Positions 43,363-51,793 of a stretch of DNA of 62,409 bases are shown here, one piece after another. The notes under the pieces were generated by a model. The model did no database searches. It saw only the letters and a list, made by a program, of their open reading frames with translations, and was not told the origin of the DNA. The DNA comes from a bacterium (GTDB lineage: Bacteria > Cyanobacteriota > Vampirovibrionia > Gastranaerophilales > Gastranaerophilaceae), in the NCBI GenBank assembly GCA_017941035.1, contig JAGAXG010000030.1, forward strand, positions 1 to 62,409. Direction: 5' to 3'. A program made the position numbers and the translations under genes. How positions within the stretch are numbered: the first letter of the stretch is position 1; each line of letters starts with the position of its first letter.

Positions 43363-44697
43363 CTATTTCCCTATACAAAAATGTGAAAATATATTATCTA
43401 AAATTTCGTCTGTAATAATTTCACCAGTAATTTCATCCAGAGAAGTCAGGGCTGATTTTAAATCTATATAAATCATATCCTGCAATTCTCTGTTTTTAGA
43501 AGCAGTTAAAGCTCTTTGCAAACTTTCACGACTTTTTAATAAACATCCCTGCTGGCGCTTATTCGTTATAAATTCTGTGTTATCCACAGAAAATTCCCCA
43601 ACAGCTAATTTAATTTTTTCTTTTAATTCTTCAAGCCCTTGTTTTGTATAAGTAGAAATACAGTAAGCTTGTGTATTATTCATTTTTGCAATATCAGATT
43701 TATTTCCGACAATAATATGTTTTTTATTTTTTATAATTTCAAAAATTTCTTTATCTTTATCGGTCATTCCAACACTTAAATCGAATAAAAACAGAACTAA
43801 ATCCGCTTCTTTAGCAGATTGTTTTGAATATTCAATTCCTATTTCTTCAACCTTGCCAATTTCATCATCTTCACGAATTCCGGCAGTATCAATCAACGTA
43901 ACTGCAACTCCTAAATCTAAATTTTCTTTAATTACATCCCTTGTAGTTCCTGCAATATCAGTTACAATTGCTCGTTCAATATTTAATAAGGCATTAAAAA
44001 GAGAGGATTTTCCTACATTTGGGCGTCCTACAATTGCAACTTTTATCCCTTGACGCAAAATATCCGACGATTTCGCGCAACTTAGAATTTTATCTATTTC
44101 TTTAATTTCTTTTTCAAAATTCTCAGTCAAATACGAATATTCAGGCTCTGCAACATCTTCAGGAAAATCAATGCCGGCTACTATTCTTGATGCAACTTCA
44201 AAAATATCAGATCGTATCTGTTTAATTTTTTGTGCCAAAACTCCTGACAAATTCTTTACTGATTGGCGTGCAAAATTTGATGTTTTAGCATGAATTAAAT
44301 CATCAACAGCTTCAGCCTGAGATAGATCTATTCTTTTGTTCAAAAATGCACGTTTAGTAAATTCCCCGCGTTCAGCAGGTCTTGCACCGTTTTTTATAAC
44401 TACATCAAGAATATTTTGAACAACATGAATTCCTCCATGGCATTGAATTTCTACAACATCTTCACCTGTATAGCTTTTTGGTGATTTAAACGGAAGAATA
44501 ATTACCTCATCAATTTTTATATCACCATCATAAACCCATCCATGATATATAATTCCGGCATTAAGTTCCTTTTTGTGAGTAATATTTTTTACAATATCAA
44601 AACTTTTTTCTCCGGAAACACGGATAACACCAACCCCTCCTGTTCCTAAAGGAGTTGATATAGCACATATAGTTTCAAATTCCTGAGATATATTCAT
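43363..44697 (-). CDS. mnmE: tRNA uridine-5-carboxymethylaminomethyl modification GTPase
   Basis: A 444-residue MnmE (TrmE). With MnmG it modifies U34 of tRNAs reading split codon boxes. N-terminal folate-binding domain (ICAISTPLGTGGVGVIRVSG), helical domain, G domain with GRPNVGKSS (224-232), TDIAGTTRD, DTAGI and GNKSD, and the C-terminal FCIGK whose Cys is essential. An open frame begins 5 codons earlier, but the ATG at 44695-44697 agrees with the family and lies 6 nt after TATAAT without SD. Confidence 0.96.
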   Translation of the reverse strand: MNISQEFETICAISTPLGTGGVGVIRVSGEKSFDIVKNITHKKELNAGIIYHGWVYDGDIKIDEVIILPFKSPKSYTGEDVVEIQCHGGIHVVQNILDVVIKNGARPAERGEFTKRAFLNKRIDLSQAEAVDDLIHAKTSNFARQSVKNLSGVLAQKIKQIRSDIFEVASRIVAGIDFPEDVAEPEYSYLTENFEKEIKEIDKILSCAKSSDILRQGIKVAIVGRPNVGKSSLFNALLNIERAIVTDIAGTTRDVIKENLDLGVAVTLIDTAGIREDDEIGKVEEIGIEYSKQSAKEADLVLFLFDLSVGMTDKDKEIFEIIKNKKHIIVGNKSDIAKMNNTQAYCISTYTKQGLEELKEKIKLAVGEFSVDNTEFITNKRQQGCLLKSRESLQRALTASKNRELQDMIYIDLKSALTSLDEITGEIITDEILDNIFSHFCIGK

Positions 44698-44703
44698 AGA
44701 ATA

Positions 44704-44709
44704 ATTATA
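44704..44709 (-). promoter_or_regulatory. -10 box exactly 6 nt before mnmE ATG
   Basis: TATAAT on the minus strand, spacer TATTCT, then ATG; no SD: leaderless geometry. Confidence 0.5.
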
Positions 44710-44727
44710 CACGAAATAAATTAAAAA

Positions 44728-45399
44728 CTAATCACTTATACATATAACACCTAATTGATTAATACCAGATTCTTTCTTGGTAACATTTTCTTGATAATAT
44801 GAACTAGTATTCTCGTAACATCTTCTGCCTGCATATGTAGCGTTATTTTCTACAGATGACCAAATGCAAAAACCAAAACTTCTTCCGGACCAATTAATAT
44901 ATTCAGAGATATTAAGAGTTTTCATCCTTTCTTCAAGTACTTTTCTACTATAATTCGGAGTCCTATAAATATCATTGGATAATTCTTGCAAATCACTTAC
45001 ACTTGCCATTTTTGATTTTCCACCACATGCACGAACAGCTCCTGCCCAATAATCTGTTGATAAACCGCAATAGTTTTTATTATTTCCATAACCACTATTT
45101 GCCATTGCTATACACTCTTCTTTTGTTGCAGGCTTAAACTCATTTGGAGGTAATATTAAGCATTTATTCTTACTTGTTTTAAACAAGCATCCATCACCTT
45201 TTCCATTGGCTATAACTCCGTTTGCTCCAAATTTTATTATGTCTTTATTAACCTTATTAGGGCCTCTAAATCCGTTTAAGTCTACTATACCCTTCATACA
45301 ATCATAAGTATTACCATCTGTATTATTTGATACCACATCAGGATCACTTAAAGGACAATTCTTGTTCCAAGAGAAAATCATTGGAGTCCCATCTCCCAA
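44728..45399 (-). pseudogene. Type IV pilin-like gene, 5'-truncated
   Basis: The frame encodes 223 residues of a pilin-like C-terminal globular part: GDGTPMIFSW, NGFRGPNKVNKDIIKFGANG, several Cys, and a C-terminal LGVICISD. The leader and hydrophobic helix expected in this family (GFTLAE..., as at 1-147) are missing. The frame stays open for 14 codons upstream without ATG; the only start is TTG at 45399, without SD. Yet a pilin-type promoter (45440-45468) and an AGAGGA lie just upstream. This looks like an internal deletion that joined the promoter to the middle of the gene. It is either dead, or a silent cassette without its own N-terminus. Confidence 0.6.
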
Positions 45400-45439
45400 T
45401 ACTATTCCCGCTATATCTGTATAATTCCTCTGTATTCTT

Positions 45440-45468
45440 TTTATAAACTATGTTTTAAGTTTTCGCAA
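45440..45468 (-). promoter_or_regulatory. Pilin-type promoter (TTGCGA-17-TATAAA)
   Basis: On the minus strand TTGCGA (45463-45468), 17-nt spacer and TATAAA (45440-45445). Spacer and -35 are identical to those at 196-224, a 27-base match; only the end of the -10 differs. Confidence 0.65.
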
Positions 45469-45476
45469 GGGAATAA

Positions 45477-45506
45477 AAAAAAGCTACGTACCTTCGGTGC
45501 ATAGCT
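45477..45506 (-). terminator. Terminator on minus strand upstream of the pilin-type promoter
   Basis: Imperfect stem AGCTATGCACC / GGTACGTAGCT, loop GAA, followed by T8 on the minus strand. No annotated minus-strand gene ends here (the nearest ends at 46194, behind its own terminator), so it may end an unannotated short transcript starting around 45560-45600. Confidence 0.6.
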
Positions 45507-45681
45507 GTTGATTAGGGATATGTGTATCTTAGTCTCTAAGGAGTATATTGTTATATTAACACTTTGTTTTATTTTGTAATCATACAAACTAATGAGATTT
45601 TTATTAAAATTTTAAAAAATTTGTAATTTTTGCCATTTATGAATAAATCCTGTATAATATCTACAAATCGGAGAAATTATA

Positions 45682-46158
45682 ATGAAAAAAATTATAACAA
45701 TTTTATTAATCGGGATTATGAGTATTAGCATTGTTTCTTCTGCTGAACAGAATAAGTTTTCAAAAGCATTTATCAAAAATTTTAAAGTTTGTGAGAATTA
45801 TTCAGAATCACTAACTTCAGACTTTGAGGGTAGTAGTTTTTCTATAAAAAGAAATATTCTCGGCTGGAGCAATGGGCAGTGCAGATACCAAGAAACTATT
45901 TCTTCTTCTCGCGGGAAGTATCAATTGGACTGCTATTTTAATGAAATTATTACTGATGAACTATACTCCGCAATGAAGGATAAATCCAAAGAGCAAGAAA
46001 TTCAAAATATTGATATTTTCGAAGAAAAAGTTAATCGGGCCGGAGAAAAAAACTATGTTAAAACAGGCTCTACTTCAGTAAAAGGGAGTAAAGCATATGT
46101 AACATGGGCAAAATTCCTTAATAACCCTTATTTCTGTGTCCCCAAAAAAATAGACTAA
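45682..46158 (+). CDS. Secreted hypothetical protein
   Basis: A 158-residue protein with signal peptide (about 1-21, ends VSSA). The mature part has four cysteines (VCENYS, GQCRYQ, LDCYF, YFCVP), likely two disulfides, and a beta-rich middle around SSRGKYQLDCYFNEI. It shows no resemblance to known enzymes. GGAG precedes the ATG, a TATAAT lies further upstream, and a good terminator follows at once, so it is a single-gene unit. Location is the periplasm. Confidence 0.65.
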   Translation: MKKIITILLIGIMSISIVSSAEQNKFSKAFIKNFKVCENYSESLTSDFEGSSFSIKRNILGWSNGQCRYQETISSSRGKYQLDCYFNEIITDELYSAMKDKSKEQEIQNIDIFEEKVNRAGEKNYVKTGSTSVKGSKAYVTWAKFLNNPYFCVPKKID

Positions 46159-46192
46159 AAAAAATCCTCCGAAATAATCGGAGGATTTTTTA
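46157..46192. terminator. Bidirectional terminator
   Basis: Stem AAATCCTCCGA / TCGGAGGATTT with loop AATAA, A-run before and T-run after; ends the secreted protein gene and the minus-strand membrane-protein pair. Confidence 0.9.
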
Positions 46193-46193
46193 A

Positions 46194-46928
46194 TTATGCT
46201 TGTTTTTGTTTCACATCTTGGTTTTTGTAAATAAATTCGTTTCCTATCCAGTTTGCAATAGGTGTTACTGCAACAGGAGATATAAACCTGTAAATTGTAC
46301 CGAATACAAGAAGTTTTTTCAAGATTCCCATACCCTTTAAAAGATTTGCAAGTTCAGGATCTTTTAAAACTTTTTCCGCATAATCTGCAACAACATTAGG
46401 CTTAAACTTCAAATGAGGATCAAGTTCTCCTGATGCGATTTTTTGATTAAATAATTTTTCATTTTCTATATTCCAATTCGCAATCTTTTTATTTAAAGAT
46501 TCAAGAGTTTCTTTTTTGTCTTCAGGAAGTTTTTTCAAAGTATATCTTCTTGTCAAATCTTCCCATTTATCATCCAATTTCTTATCTATTGTATATGACA
46601 GTATTGTTGATGCGAGAAATGTTAAAAACTGATTTACGGCAAGAGTTTTCTTCTTCTGCGGATCTAAATCTTCATTTCTTAAAGTCAAGCCCATATACAT
46701 GCCCGTTACAATAATAGATCCCAAAACCTGCATATGATCAACTATACTATTTAATTTTTCAGTATTTTTTACCAAAAATTTTGAAACACATGAACTGTAC
46801 AATGGAGCAGTATAATGTTTAAGAATAAAATCTGTCGCTCCGTTAAAAGAAGGTTGTTGACTACTCTTTTTGTTATTTCTTAAATAATTTTGAGAAGTAA
46901 ATCTGTTTGTATTAAAAGTTACGTTCAT
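46194..46928 (-). CDS. Membrane protein, C-terminal half of a two-part family
   Basis: A 244-residue protein. The N-terminus is polar and includes QQPSFNGATDF; hydrophobic segments are at about 65-82 (HMQVLGSIIVTGMYMGLTL), 100-115 (FLTFLASTILSYTI) and 205-230 (LKKLLVFGTIYRFISPVAV). The last two segments correspond to the C-terminal part of the single protein at 60716 (IISTVITLIGGYGADS; ILRPALIFAGIYYGILPIL). It starts inside the stop of the previous gene (TAATG), so it is translationally coupled to it. Function unknown. Confidence 0.65.
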   Translation of the reverse strand: MNVTFNTNRFTSQNYLRNNKKSSQQPSFNGATDFILKHYTAPLYSSCVSKFLVKNTEKLNSIVDHMQVLGSIIVTGMYMGLTLRNEDLDPQKKKTLAVNQFLTFLASTILSYTIDKKLDDKWEDLTRRYTLKKLPEDKKETLESLNKKIANWNIENEKLFNQKIASGELDPHLKFKPNVVADYAEKVLKDPELANLLKGMGILKKLLVFGTIYRFISPVAVTPIANWIGNEFIYKNQDVKQKQA

Positions 46929-47746
46929 TATTTTTCACCTCCCAAAAATTTCGCCATTTGAGGTCTGCCGGTCATCTGCGTATTTGGAGAAATCGGTGCA
47001 GGAGCAGGGGCTTTGGATTTCTCTACTCCAAATACATATTTCAAAATCGGAGGAATCAATGCAATTGTTAAAGCTGCTTTTGCAATACCTAATCCAAATG
47101 TATCAACAGACATTTCCAAAAAACCTGTTGCTTTTTCTAATGCTCTTCTGTTTAATTTTACTAATTCACCATTTTTATTGAATTCACCAAATATATCAAG
47201 GAATTTTTCCCCTAAAATTTCAGCATCCTTCAGCGCTTCTTTTTTAGTAAGCCTTTTTGGTATTTCCAATCCTTTTTCTTTTGCTTCTTTTATTTTTGCA
47301 TCATAATCTTCAAGTCTCTGTTTAACCATCTCAGCTTTTTTCATCCATTTTTTAGATGCAGAGTCTAATGGAGACATAATTACTGAAGAAACGCCAAATC
47401 CTATCAATCCGGATGCTATCGAATGACCTGAAGCATAAATTTTATCATCTTTGTTCTTTTTACCAGGCAATGATATTATTGCAAGAGGTCTAAATAAAAC
47501 TGCAAGAACCAAAGCCACAACATTCTGTGCTATCGATTTATGCTCTTTGCATAATTTATTAACCTTGTCTAAAATAGTAGTGGCAGTCTTCTCTTTCCCA
47601 GTGAAGCTGCCACTATATCCTCTATTTACACCCTTTTTCTCACAATCATATGTCCCAACCGCATCTGCATAATTGTCATAATTTGACATACGCTTCAATT
47701 TGGGATCATAAACCGATGAGTAATCTGTAATTTGACTAATCTTCAT
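46928..47746 (-). CDS. Membrane protein, N-terminal half of a two-part family
   Basis: A 272-residue protein. Polar N-terminus with GYSGSFTGKEK, hydrophobic segments near 75-94 (VVALVLAVLFRPLAIISLPG), 108-125 (SIASGLIGFGVSSVIMSP) and 225-240 (AALTIALIPPILKYVFG). The block V-L-x-x-x-x-RPL-x-I-x-S...YA-x-x-x-SI-x-SGL-x-x-FG...P-x-x-SA-x-KK is shared with the N-terminal part of the protein at 60716. A Pro/Ala linker precedes the C-terminus. The function is unknown; membrane location is clear. It is coupled to the downstream partner by TAATG overlap. Confidence 0.65.
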   Translation of the reverse strand: MKISQITDYSSVYDPKLKRMSNYDNYADAVGTYDCEKKGVNRGYSGSFTGKEKTATTILDKVNKLCKEHKSIAQNVVALVLAVLFRPLAIISLPGKKNKDDKIYASGHSIASGLIGFGVSSVIMSPLDSASKKWMKKAEMVKQRLEDYDAKIKEAKEKGLEIPKRLTKKEALKDAEILGEKFLDIFGEFNKNGELVKLNRRALEKATGFLEMSVDTFGLGIAKAALTIALIPPILKYVFGVEKSKAPAPAPISPNTQMTGRPQMAKFLGGEK

Positions 47747-47809
47747 TTCACACCATTCTTTAATAATTAGTAATTGATACGTTAATTATAAAACAAATAA
47801 AAAAAATTA

Positions 47810-47838
47810 TTGTTAGATTTCAATGAAAATGTTACAAT
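47810..47838 (+). promoter_or_regulatory. Promoter of queC operon (TTGTTA-17-TACAAT)
   Basis: -35 TTGTTA (47810-47815), 17-nt spacer, -10 TACAAT (47833-47838); TTTGGAG and the ATG at 47865 follow. Confidence 0.6.
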
Positions 47839-47864
47839 AAATTTACAAGAATTTGGAGATTAAA

Positions 47865-48539
47865 ATGACAAAATCAATTATATTACTATCCGGAGGCTTA
47901 GATTCACTTGTCAGCCTTGGTTTAAAAAAGGATGAACTCAATGTAGAATTGGCTATCACTTTTGACTACGGACAAAAATCCGGATTAAAAGAAATTGAAT
48001 CATCTAAAAGAATTTGTAAATATTACAATATTGAACATAAAATAATACGACTTGATTTTTTAAACGAAATAACAAAAACTTCTCTTGTCAGTGAGAAAGA
48101 AATTCCCTCAAACATACGTTTTTCACAAGAAAGCGCCAATTCCGTTTGGGTCCCAAATCGAAACGGATTATTCTTGAATATTGCAGGCTCTATTGCAGAT
48201 AGTAATAACTATAGTTATATACTTATAGGAGCAAACAAAGAAGAAGGAGAAACTTTTACTGATAACACTCAAGAATTTATAGAAAGTATTAATAATGAAT
48301 TTAAATACTCTACAATGGTAAAACCACAGGTAATTGCCCCCTTGATAAATTATAATAAAAATGATATAGTCATGTTGGCTTTGAAAAACAATGTTCCTTT
48401 AGAACTTGTTATGAGTTGTTATCAAAGTTGTAAGGGACATTGCGGGATATGCGAATCATGCACAAGGTTAAAGCATGCTCTTGAATATAATCATGCTCAC
48501 AAATATATAGAACAAATTTTTGGTTTACAAAAAAAATGA
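47865..48539 (+). CDS. queC: 7-cyano-7-deazaguanine synthase
   Basis: A 224-residue PP-loop enzyme that converts 7-carboxy-7-deazaguanine to preQ0 with ATP and ammonia. PP-loop SGGLDS (9-14), and a C-terminal zinc site SCYQSCKGHCGICESC with four Cys. GGAG supports the ATG at 47865 and not the TTG 4 codons earlier. It overlaps the DUF366 gene by 4 bases (ATGA). No queD, queE, queF, folE or tgt is in the window, so whether preQ0 goes to queuosine or to another 7-deazaguanine product cannot be said. Confidence 0.94.
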   Translation: MTKSIILLSGGLDSLVSLGLKKDELNVELAITFDYGQKSGLKEIESSKRICKYYNIEHKIIRLDFLNEITKTSLVSEKEIPSNIRFSQESANSVWVPNRNGLFLNIAGSIADSNNYSYILIGANKEEGETFTDNTQEFIESINNEFKYSTMVKPQVIAPLINYNKNDIVMLALKNNVPLELVMSCYQSCKGHCGICESCTRLKHALEYNHAHKYIEQIFGLQKK

Positions 48540-49090
48540 AGACGTTATTTATTGATGATGAAGTTAAGTATATAGGTTCTCAATTAGCACCTCACTGGAT
48601 TTATAAAAATTTTAAAATACAGGGAGATGCAATTGTTGCTTTCATAGGAGAATGTGATGTAAAACTCTCTGAAATGGTTGATATTGAAGATGTCATAAAT
48701 AATGAACCTATTTATAGTAAATCCATGCTTAGCTTTATTACAGAGCAATTTAATATTCAACTTGTTGAAGGTGTTTTTCGCCAAAGACTTTTAATCTGTT
48801 GCATAAAAGAAGCTCTTGAAAACAGAGGTTTTAAAATTGAACGAAGCGGAGATGATTTGTTTGTAAACAACAAAAAATTATCCGTATCAATCGCAACAAA
48901 ATCATTAACTTCAGTTTTAATCCATACAGGCATAAATATTTTGTCCGAAGAAGCTCCTATTCCCGTTTCTGCACTTGAAAACGATTTGGGAATCAAAGAC
49001 GTGAAAGCATTTGCTATTGAAATTATGAAACGATACAGTGAGGAAATTGATGATATAATCCTTGCCAGCACAAAGGTTCGAGGAGTTTAA
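48536..49090 (+). CDS. DUF366 family protein coupled to queC
   Basis: A 184-residue cytoplasmic protein that I recognise as DUF366 by the start (DDEVKYIGSQLAPHWIYKNFKIQGDAIVAFIGEC) and by FRQRLLICCIKEALENRG and SVSIATKSLTSVLIHTGINI. The function of this family is not established to my knowledge. The fold is alpha/beta, with conserved H, D and E that could bind metal. The ATG overlaps the queC stop (ATGA), which means coupled translation and suggests a role in deazaguanine metabolism. The next gene starts 1 nt after its stop. Confidence 0.8.
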   Translation: MKTLFIDDEVKYIGSQLAPHWIYKNFKIQGDAIVAFIGECDVKLSEMVDIEDVINNEPIYSKSMLSFITEQFNIQLVEGVFRQRLLICCIKEALENRGFKIERSGDDLFVNNKKLSVSIATKSLTSVLIHTGINILSEEAPIPVSALENDLGIKDVKAFAIEIMKRYSEEIDDIILASTKVRGV

Positions 49091-49091
49091 A

Positions 49092-49799
49092 ATGATAGAT
49101 AAATATAAAAATAATACTACTCATATTTCTTATAGTGAATACAAAAAAAACATGAAAAAGAAATCCAACAAAGATGCAACTGTATTCATTTCTGTTTTTA
49201 TTATTGGAGTATTAATAATACTTGGATTTGCTAAAATATTATCCCCAAATGTAGATGTAGGAATAGCAGATGACGATGAATATTCACAAATTGAAGAAGA
49301 AAATTATGATAATGATACAAATCAAAATAATGTAGATGCAAGATTGAAAATGCTCCAAATGGAAGATGCCGGAAAAAGTGAAGATGACGAAGAAATGTTT
49401 TCGCCTAATTTGGATGAAAAAGTTGTTCTTCCTTCAAGATTAAAAAAGACTGTCGGTCAAATGGAAGCAGAAATGCTTAATACAAAAACTCAAAAAGCAG
49501 AAGAACCAATTATTATAAATAATTCCGTTCAAAAAGAATCTAAACAATTAGAACAAACTCCTGCTCCGTCACAAATAATTAATGCAAAAGTTGTTGTAGG
49601 ATACTATGCAACCGATAAGCAAGCAGAAGTAGCTAAATCCATATTACAAGAAGCAGGTATCGGTTTAAACCCTATCGTAAAAAATATGAACGGATATTAT
49701 ACTTTACAAGTCGGTTCTTATTCCACAAAAGAAAAAGCTCAACAGGCTGCAAATAATCTTTTAAAAAGCAACTTCCCTGCAAGGGTAATATTAGAATAG
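49092..49799 (+). CDS. Membrane-anchored SPOR-domain protein
   Basis: A 235-residue protein: basic cytoplasmic start (about 1-28), one transmembrane helix (about 31-50, ATVFISVFIIGVLIILGFAKIL), an acidic disordered linker, and a C-terminal SPOR domain (about 165-235: VVVGYYATDKQAEVAKSILQEAG, YYTLQVGSYSTKEKAQQAANNLL). SPOR domains bind peptidoglycan without stem peptides, usually at the septum, so a role in cell division or wall remodelling is likely. GAGGAG in the end of the DUF366 gene supports the ATG at 49092. Confidence 0.85.
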   Translation: MIDKYKNNTTHISYSEYKKNMKKKSNKDATVFISVFIIGVLIILGFAKILSPNVDVGIADDDEYSQIEEENYDNDTNQNNVDARLKMLQMEDAGKSEDDEEMFSPNLDEKVVLPSRLKKTVGQMEAEMLNTKTQKAEEPIIINNSVQKESKQLEQTPAPSQIINAKVVVGYYATDKQAEVAKSILQEAGIGLNPIVKNMNGYYTLQVGSYSTKEKAQQAANNLLKSNFPARVILE

Positions 49800-49807
49800 T
49801 AATAATA

Positions 49808-49845
49808 AAAAAAAGAAGAAGCTTAAACTTCTTCTTTTTATTTAT
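49808..49845 (+). terminator. Terminator after SPOR gene
   Basis: Stem AAAGAAGAAG / CTTCTTCTTT with loop CTTAAA, followed by TTATTTAT. Confidence 0.8.
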
Positions 49846-49858
49846 AAAACTAAATTAA

Positions 49859-50230
49859 TTAATAATATGATTTAGTACCTTTTCCGCCTGGATTCCAATA
49901 TGAGTTTCCTTGGCTTCTTTGCTTAGTTTGAATTCTAACACGCGGTTCTTGTCTGACAGGAACAGGTTCTCCTTTTGCGGCAGCATTTTGAGGTATCATA
50001 CCTTCAGCCAATTGAGATGATGGAGTATATTTTGCTTCATAAACGCCACCGCCAATTGGTGATTTTTCCGCAGGCACTGTAGTTGTTACATCATAATTTG
50101 ATGGAGAACTTGACAACACAGTTGTCTGTAACGGAGGTAATATCAACGGTTCATTTGTTTGAACAGCCTGAGCAAAAACAGATCCAGTTGAAATTAAAAT
50201 CATTGCTAAAAATAATACTGATCTTTTCAT
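49859..50230 (-). CDS. Secreted hypothetical protein, Pro/Thr/Ser-rich
   Basis: A 123-residue protein with signal peptide (about 1-21, ends VFAQA). The rest is low-complexity and probably disordered: Pro/Thr/Ser-rich in the middle and basic at the end (RVRIQTKQRSQGNSYWNPGGKGTKSYY). No domain recognised. A role as an envelope linker is possible, but nothing in the sequence proves it. Convergent with the SPOR gene, divergent from lipA. Confidence 0.55.
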   Translation of the reverse strand: MKRSVLFLAMILISTGSVFAQAVQTNEPLILPPLQTTVLSSSPSNYDVTTTVPAEKSPIGGGVYEAKYTPSSQLAEGMIPQNAAAKGEPVPVRQEPRVRIQTKQRSQGNSYWNPGGKGTKSYY

Positions 50231-50346
50231 TTTATCGACTCCTATATATTTTATTTATTCTATATTACAATTTATACTTATATTATAACATAAAACCAAA
50301 GAAAATAAAATTTGTTATATAATTAAAAAAAATATGGAGAAAAAAA

Positions 50347-51192
50347 TTGACAGAAAGATTACCCGATTATTTAAAAAGACCAATAATAGATACCGATAAA
50401 ACTCGCGAAGTCAGGAAAATTTTAAAAAATAATTGTTTAAATACTGTATGCGAAAATGCGAGATGCCCTAATAAAAACGAATGCTATACGAATAAAACAG
50501 CTACTTTTTTAATAATGGGAAATGTTTGTACAAGGAATTGCAAATACTGTAATATTTCTTGTGAAAAACCTGCTCCGCTTGATATAGAAGAGCCATTACA
50601 TGTCGCAAAAGCTATTAAAGATCTTAATTTAAAATATGCCGTAATCACTTCAGTCACAAGAGATGATTTGGAAGATGGAGGAGCACTACACTTTGCCAAC
50701 TGTATTAAAGAAATTCGAAAAATTGCGCCAGAAACAAAAATAGAAATTTTGACTCCTGATTTTAAAAACAAAAAAGAATCTTTAGATATTATAATTAATG
50801 CTCGTCCTGATGTATTCAATCACAACATAGAAACAGTAAAAGAAATCTTTAAAACTGCACGCCCGCAAGGGAATTATGAAAATTCATTAGCAGTTTTAAA
50901 TTATATAAAAAATAACTCTAATATTAAAACGAAATCAGGGTTGATGATTGGTCTTGGAGAAACATTTGACCAAATAAAACAAACCCTGATTGATTTAAAA
51001 AAAGTTGATTGCGATATAATTACAATAGGACAATATATTCAACCGTCAAAAAAACATTTACCGGTCGCAAAATATTACACAATGGAAGAATATAAAAAAT
51101 TAACTGAACTGGTTACTTCTATTGGGTTTAAAGACCATCAGATAGGACCTTTAGTCAGAAGTTCATATAATGCTTCGAAATTATTTACTTAA
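50347..51192 (+). CDS. lipA: Lipoyl synthase
   Basis: A 281-residue radical SAM enzyme inserting two sulfurs into protein-bound octanoyl groups. Auxiliary cluster: C35, C40, C46 (VCENARCPNKNEC). Radical SAM cluster: C61, C65, C68 (CTRNCKYC). The C-terminal RSSY serine that ligates the auxiliary cluster is present. It starts with TTG at 50347, supported by GGAGA 6 nt upstream and the fit to LipA length. It overlaps the convergent OmpH-like gene by 8 bases. No lipB or lipoylated dehydrogenase gene is nearby. Confidence 0.95.
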   Translation: MTERLPDYLKRPIIDTDKTREVRKILKNNCLNTVCENARCPNKNECYTNKTATFLIMGNVCTRNCKYCNISCEKPAPLDIEEPLHVAKAIKDLNLKYAVITSVTRDDLEDGGALHFANCIKEIRKIAPETKIEILTPDFKNKKESLDIIINARPDVFNHNIETVKEIFKTARPQGNYENSLAVLNYIKNNSNIKTKSGLMIGLGETFDQIKQTLIDLKKVDCDIITIGQYIQPSKKHLPVAKYYTMEEYKKLTELVTSIGFKDHQIGPLVRSSYNASKLFT

Positions 51193-51646
51193 CAGCACTT
51201 ATAACATTCTGAGTAATATCTTCTCCGCCTGAAATCACCATGCCTGTAGGTAAAACAAGATTATAATCGGATTTTTTTGCTTCTTTAGAAATTAATGTTT
51301 TTACTTCACTTGTTATTTTATTTACTTTAGTTTCGTATTCCTTATCCATAGCAGAGCGTTTTTGTTCTATTTGCTGACGATAATTTTCTTCAAGTTCTAT
51401 GGCTTTATTTCTATCTTGAACATTTGCAATTTCATTTTGAGCTTTTGAAACAAGTGTATTTAATTCTTTCATTTGTTTTTCCTGAGAAATTTTCAAAGAT
51501 TGAAGCTCTGAAGATTTTGAAAGAATTTGAGAAATATCAACTACTGCGACTTTATACCTAGGAAATGATATCGCTGAATCATTAATGTTGTAACCTACAA
51601 TAAAAAATAACGCACATATAGCTAAAAACCAAATACTATTTTTCAC
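51185..51646 (-). CDS. OmpH/Skp-like periplasmic chaperone
   Basis: A 153-residue protein with an N-terminal signal or anchor (about 5-22), a short beta segment KVAVVDISQILSKSSE, a long coiled coil (about 50-120) and a final strand NLVLPTGMVISGGEDITQNVISAV. This is the Skp/OmpH layout (trimeric jellyfish with helical tentacles) that escorts outer-membrane proteins. Presence fits a diderm envelope. AAGGAGG-like purines lie before the ATG. Convergent overlap with lipA. Confidence 0.82.
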   Translation of the reverse strand: MKNSIWFLAICALFFIVGYNINDSAISFPRYKVAVVDISQILSKSSELQSLKISQEKQMKELNTLVSKAQNEIANVQDRNKAIELEENYRQQIEQKRSAMDKEYETKVNKITSEVKTLISKEAKKSDYNLVLPTGMVISGGEDITQNVISAVK

Positions 51647-51723
51647 TTTATTATCCTCCTTCTTCTGATTAACATCAAAATATTAAAAAAAATAATAGAA
51701 AATTTTAATTCACCATTTGTACA

Positions 51724-51754
51724 AAAAAATATCTCCTAATTAAGGAGATATTTT
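51724..51754 (-). terminator. Terminator of the 175-residue protein gene
   Basis: Stem AAAATATCTCC / GGAGATATTTT with an AT-rich loop; on the minus strand T7 follows. Confidence 0.75.
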
Positions 51755-51793
51755 ATACACTTTACTCGTAAACACTAAGACGCACATTGAGGA

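Noticed and set aside
47013-47306. 97-codon + strand frame opposite the membrane protein
   Set aside because: No SD, composition is the mirror of Lys/Glu-rich codons on the minus strand.
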